From: JBBRLG01 sp038231495
Lineage (GTDB): Bacteria; Planctomycetota; Planctomycetia; Gemmatales; Gemmataceae
Direction of reading: 5' to 3'
Assembly: GCA_038231495.1 (NCBI GenBank)
Contig: JBBRLG010000298.1
Location: 1 to 8,978 of the forward strand
Length of the DNA: 8,978 bases
A program made the position numbers and the translations under genes. The notes beneath the pieces are model-generated. The model saw only the letters and a list, made by a program, of their open reading frames with translations. It had not been told where the DNA came from and did no database searches. Of the stretch, positions 6,457 to 8,978 are shown piece after piece. Each line of letters opens with the position of its first letter. Position 1 is the stretch's first letter.

Positions 6457-6460
6457 TAAT
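6455..6460 (+). promoter_or_regulatory. candidate -10 box for the ygiQ-like gene
   Basis: A perfect TATAAT occurs 48 bp before the start codon at 6509, directly after the terminator stem. No good -35 match is found 16-18 bp upstream, because that region is occupied by the terminator hairpin (GATCAG at 6432-6437). It may be a weak or activator-dependent promoter. Confidence 0.45.
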
Positions 6461-6508
6461 GGGGAATTGACTCCCTGCGCACGCGCAAACGAGGAATGGA
6501 ACGCCGGA

Positions 6509-8602
6509 ATGAACCAAGTCAAACCGCCCGCCGGGGCAGACACCCGGCTGTCACTGCCGTTGTGGACCCAAACGTTCGCGGCCCCCCTTGCGCCGACGAC
6601 CGGCGACGAAATGCGCCGCCGCGGCTGGGATTACGTTGACGTCGTCTTCGTCACCGGCGACGCCTACGTCGATCACCCCAGTTTTGCGATGGCGATTCTG
6701 GCGCGCGTCCTCGAACAGTCGGGTTTCCGCGTGGCCGTGTTGAGCCAGCCCGATTGGCACAGCTGCGAGCCGTGGCGGCAGTTCGGCAAGCCCCGGCTGT
6801 TCTTCGGCATCAGCGCCGGCAACATGGACTCGCTCATAAACCACTACACCGCCAATCGAAAAGTCCGCAACGACGACGCCTATTCGCCCGGCGGTCGCAT
6901 TGGCTTGCGTCCGGACCGGGCCACCCTGCCTTACTGCCACCGGGCGCGTGAGGCATTTCCCGGCGTGCCGGTCATCGCGGGCGGCGTCGAGGCGTCGCTG
7001 CGGCGGCTGGCCCACTACGACTACTGGAGCGACACCGTGCGCCGGTCGATCCTGCTCGACAGCAAGGCCGACCTCCTGGCTTACGGCATGGGCGAAGGCT
7101 CCATCGTGGAAATCGCGCAACGTCTGGCGGCGGGCGCGACGGTCAAGGATTTACGCGACCTGCGCGGCGTGGCCTACGTCCTGGGGGCCAGCGAAACGCC
7201 GCCTTCGGATCGCCCCGATTTGTGGGACGACCGGTGCCAACTCCGCGAGCAAGACGGAGTAAAGCGAACGGAAATAGAGATCATTCCGAGTTTCGAGGCG
7301 GTCAAAGCCGACAAGCCGACATTCGCCGAAGCCACGCGCCTCATTCACATCAACACGAATCCGTTCAACGCGAAGACGCTGGTGCAGTATCACGAACGCC
7401 AGGCCGTCGTCGTCAACCCGCCCGCCCTGCCGCTCTCGCAAGTGGAGATGGACCGGATTTACGACTTGCCGTACACGCGCCGGCCGCACCCCTCGTATAC
7501 CGAGCCAATCCCCGCCTACGAGATGATCAAGGACTCCGTGACGATCATGCGCGGCTGCTTCGGCGGCTGCACCTTCTGCTCGATCACCACGCACCAGGGC
7601 CGCATCATCCAATCGCGGTCGCAGGATTCGGTGCTGTCCGAAGTGCGCAAGATGGTTGCGGACCCGGAGTTTGCCGGCATCGTGAGCGACATCGGCGGCC
7701 CGACGGCGAACATGTACGAGATGCGTTGCACGCGACCGGAAGTCGAGGCGAAGTGCAAACGGCTGTCCTGCGTCCACCCGACGATTTGCAAACTGCTCGG
7801 CACCGACCATGGCCCGTTAGTGCAGTTGATGCGCCGCGCCCGCACCGAACCCGGCATCCGCAAGGTGTTGGTCGCCAGCGGCGTGCGCATGGACCTTGCC
7901 CAGCTGTCGCCCGAGTATTTGCGAGAACTCGCCGCGCATCACGTCGGCGGCCACCTCAAGGTCGCGCCGGAGCACACCGACCCGCACGTCTTGCAGATGA
8001 TGAAGAAGCCGGAAAACGGCAACTTCGAGTCGTTCGCCAAGGAGTTCAAGAAAGCGTCCCAGGCCGCCGGCAAACCGAAGCAGTATTTGGTGCCGTATTA
8101 CATCGCCAGCCACCCGGGTTCCGACTTGCACGCGATGATCGACCTGGCCGTTTTTCTGAAGCGCAATGGCTACCGGCCCGACCAGGTGCAGGACTTCATT
8201 CCGGCCCCGTTCGACATCGCGACGTGCATGTACTACACCGGCATCGACCCGTTCAGCAAGCAGGAAGTTTTCATCGCCCGCAACCTGAACGACCGCAAGT
8301 TGCAACGGGCACTGTTGCAGTTTTTCAAGTCGGAGAACTACTTTGAGGTGCGCAAGGCACTGGAAGCCGCAGGCCGAACGGACCTGATCGGCGGCGGCTG
8401 TGACTGCCTGATCCCGGCCCAACCGCCGAAGGAGGCGCTGGCCGCTCGGCGCAAGCGAGCCAATGAGGAATCGCGGGGCGAGTATGTCCACCAGATGCCG
8501 AACCCAAAGTTCAAGGAGGGCTATCGGCCCGGCCGGAAGTCGGCGAAGCGTCAGGACAAGAAGTTTAGACGGAAGAGGGGTGGATCGGCGTCGTCGCAGT
8601 AG
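6509..8602 (+). CDS. ygiQ: YgiQ-family radical SAM protein (UPF0313)
   Basis: This 697-residue protein matches the YgiQ family across its length. The N-terminal domain begins with the hallmark VFVTGDAYVDHPSFAMAIL and continues with PRLFFGISAGNMDSLINHY and GVPVIAGGVEASLRRLAHYD. The radical SAM domain (about 335-570) carries the cluster motif C350-x3-C354-x2-C357 in MRGCFGGCTFCSITTHQGR. The C-terminal DUF3362-type region (about 574 on) contains YYTGIDPF and is followed by a long basic, probably disordered tail ending in RKSAKRQDKKFRRKRGG. The protein should bind a 4Fe-4S cluster and SAM in the cytosol; its reaction is not known in the family. E. coli YgiQ is about 740 residues, so this is full length. 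The ATG at 6509 is chosen because an upstream in-frame start at 6335 would overlap the regulator gene and read through the terminator and TATAAT box. The GAGGA at 6491-6495 is 13 bases from this ATG, longer than ideal, so the start is less sure than the family. It appears to be a separate unit with no evident link to the kinase pair. Confidence 0.92.
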   Translation: MNQVKPPAGADTRLSLPLWTQTFAAPLAPTTGDEMRRRGWDYVDVVFVTGDAYVDHPSFAMAILARVLEQSGFRVAVLSQPDWHSCEPWRQFGKPRLFFGISAGNMDSLINHYTANRKVRNDDAYSPGGRIGLRPDRATLPYCHRAREAFPGVPVIAGGVEASLRRLAHYDYWSDTVRRSILLDSKADLLAYGMGEGSIVEIAQRLAAGATVKDLRDLRGVAYVLGASETPPSDRPDLWDDRCQLREQDGVKRTEIEIIPSFEAVKADKPTFAEATRLIHINTNPFNAKTLVQYHERQAVVVNPPALPLSQVEMDRIYDLPYTRRPHPSYTEPIPAYEMIKDSVTIMRGCFGGCTFCSITTHQGRIIQSRSQDSVLSEVRKMVADPEFAGIVSDIGGPTANMYEMRCTRPEVEAKCKRLSCVHPTICKLLGTDHGPLVQLMRRARTEPGIRKVLVASGVRMDLAQLSPEYLRELAAHHVGGHLKVAPEHTDPHVLQMMKKPENGNFESFAKEFKKASQAAGKPKQYLVPYYIASHPGSDLHAMIDLAVFLKRNGYRPDQVQDFIPAPFDIATCMYYTGIDPFSKQEVFIARNLNDRKLQRALLQFFKSENYFEVRKALEAAGRTDLIGGGCDCLIPAQPPKEALAARRKRANEESRGEYVHQMPNPKFKEGYRPGRKSAKRQDKKFRRKRGGSASSQ

Positions 8603-8684
8603 CCAACAAAGGTAATTGACCGTCTTAAATGAGGCCCATTGATTCTCCGTAGAGCGGTGGATTCAATACTTCGAGAACAGAACC

Positions 8685-8978
8685 ATGTTTTCATCCATGA
8701 ATTGCCCGAAGTGTCAAGCGCCGGTGTCCACCGCGGGGAGCAGACCGGGAGTAAGAATTCGCTGTTCCAACTGTTCGGCAACGTTTCGACTGGAATCCCC
8801 GACAGCGGACTCAAGAACTCGGTCCAGCCCCAAGAAGAACAAGAAAAAGAAGGCAAAGCCGGCCAAAATGAGCCGCCGTGTTCTGCTCGGCATCATTGCG
8901 GGCGGTGTGGGTTTGGTCCTCCTTGTGGCGGGCCTGGCCATTTTCGTTGCAAAGGGTCGTGGAAAAAACGGCGACGGC
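8685..8978 (+). CDS. MJ0042-type zinc-ribbon membrane protein, N-terminal part (runs off right edge)
   Basis: From the ATG at 8685, 98 codons stay open to the window edge. Residues 7-30 carry CPKC...CSNC, and RIRCSNCSATFRL fits the MJ0042-type zinc finger common in planctomycete proteins. A lysine-rich linker (50-61, including KKNKKKKAKPAK) leads to one predicted transmembrane helix, VLLGIIAGGVGLVLLVAGLA (66-85, extending a few residues further). The ribbon and lysines would face the cytosol and the missing C-terminal part the other side. A second ATG at 8697 gives MNCPKC directly before the ribbon and is an alternative start; neither has a strong ribosome binding site (GAGAA at 8672-8676 is weak). 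The 82-bp gap after the radical SAM gene holds a TTGACC (8616-8621) without a good -10, and no clear terminator. The function of the truncated part cannot be told. Confidence 0.75.
   Translation, partial: MFSSMNCPKCQAPVSTAGSRPGVRIRCSNCSATFRLESPTADSRTRSSPKKNKKKKAKPAKMSRRVLLGIIAGGVGLVLLVAGLAIFVAKGRGKNGDG

Noticed and set aside
6335..6508. Upstream start for the radical SAM gene overlapping the regulator
   Set aside because: The extension translates the terminator and promoter region and has no similarity to the YgiQ N-terminus.
7222..8346. 374-codon open frame on the plus strand within the radical SAM gene
   Set aside because: Out-of-frame shadow; the true frame contains the CX3CX2C motif and family hallmarks.
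1..8978. CRISPR arrays, tRNA or rRNA genes
   Set aside because: No regularly spaced direct repeats and no tRNA- or rRNA-like sequence were seen on reading the window.

Overview
The window looks like chromosomal DNA from a GC-rich planctomycete, most likely of the Gemmata/Gemmataceae type. This is inferred from the gene content: a secreted DUF1080 (3-keto-disaccharide hydrolase-like) protein, a sensor kinase that begins with a CxxGHxW...CPxC zinc-ribbon-like motif, an MJ0042-type zinc-ribbon membrane protein, and a response regulator carrying an RsbW/SpoIIAB-like ATPase domain. No database search was possible.

Layout. Bases 1-192 (minus strand) hold the N-terminal part of a Phd/YefM-type antitoxin that runs off the left edge, with a perfect 14-bp palindrome upstream as a candidate autoregulatory operator. 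Bases 193-762 contain no convincing intact gene. Most of this gap (407-750) is a 344-bp non-coding insertion with 15-bp perfect terminal inverted repeats and a 9-bp direct repeat at each end, best read as a MITE-like element of an IS5/IS903-type transposase. It sits 12 bp past the stop codon of the minus-strand DUF1080 gene (763-1497), which has a signal peptide, a GTG start and a strong ribosome binding site.

Divergent from DUF1080 is a two-gene signalling operon. The first gene (1737-5408) encodes a 1223-residue soluble hybrid histidine kinase: zinc ribbon, about five PAS domains, HisKA, HATPase, REC and HPt. Nineteen bases later (5428-6378) comes a 316-residue REC protein whose output domain is an RsbW/SpoIIAB-like serine kinase. 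A plausible signal path is His703 to Asp1003 to His1165 within the hybrid kinase, then Asp75 of the second protein. That would gate an anti-sigma or anti-anti-sigma type kinase, so a phosphorelay would feed a partner switch. An intrinsic terminator follows, and its T-rich tail runs into a perfect TATAAT box that may start the next unit.

The next unit is a YgiQ-family radical SAM protein (6509-8602, CX3CX2C cluster motif). The right edge holds the start of a small MJ0042 zinc-ribbon protein with one transmembrane helix (8685 to beyond 8978). The two most notable items are the MITE-like insertion with intact target-site duplication and the hybrid kinase/RsbW-like regulator pair. Neither is proven to be a new system.
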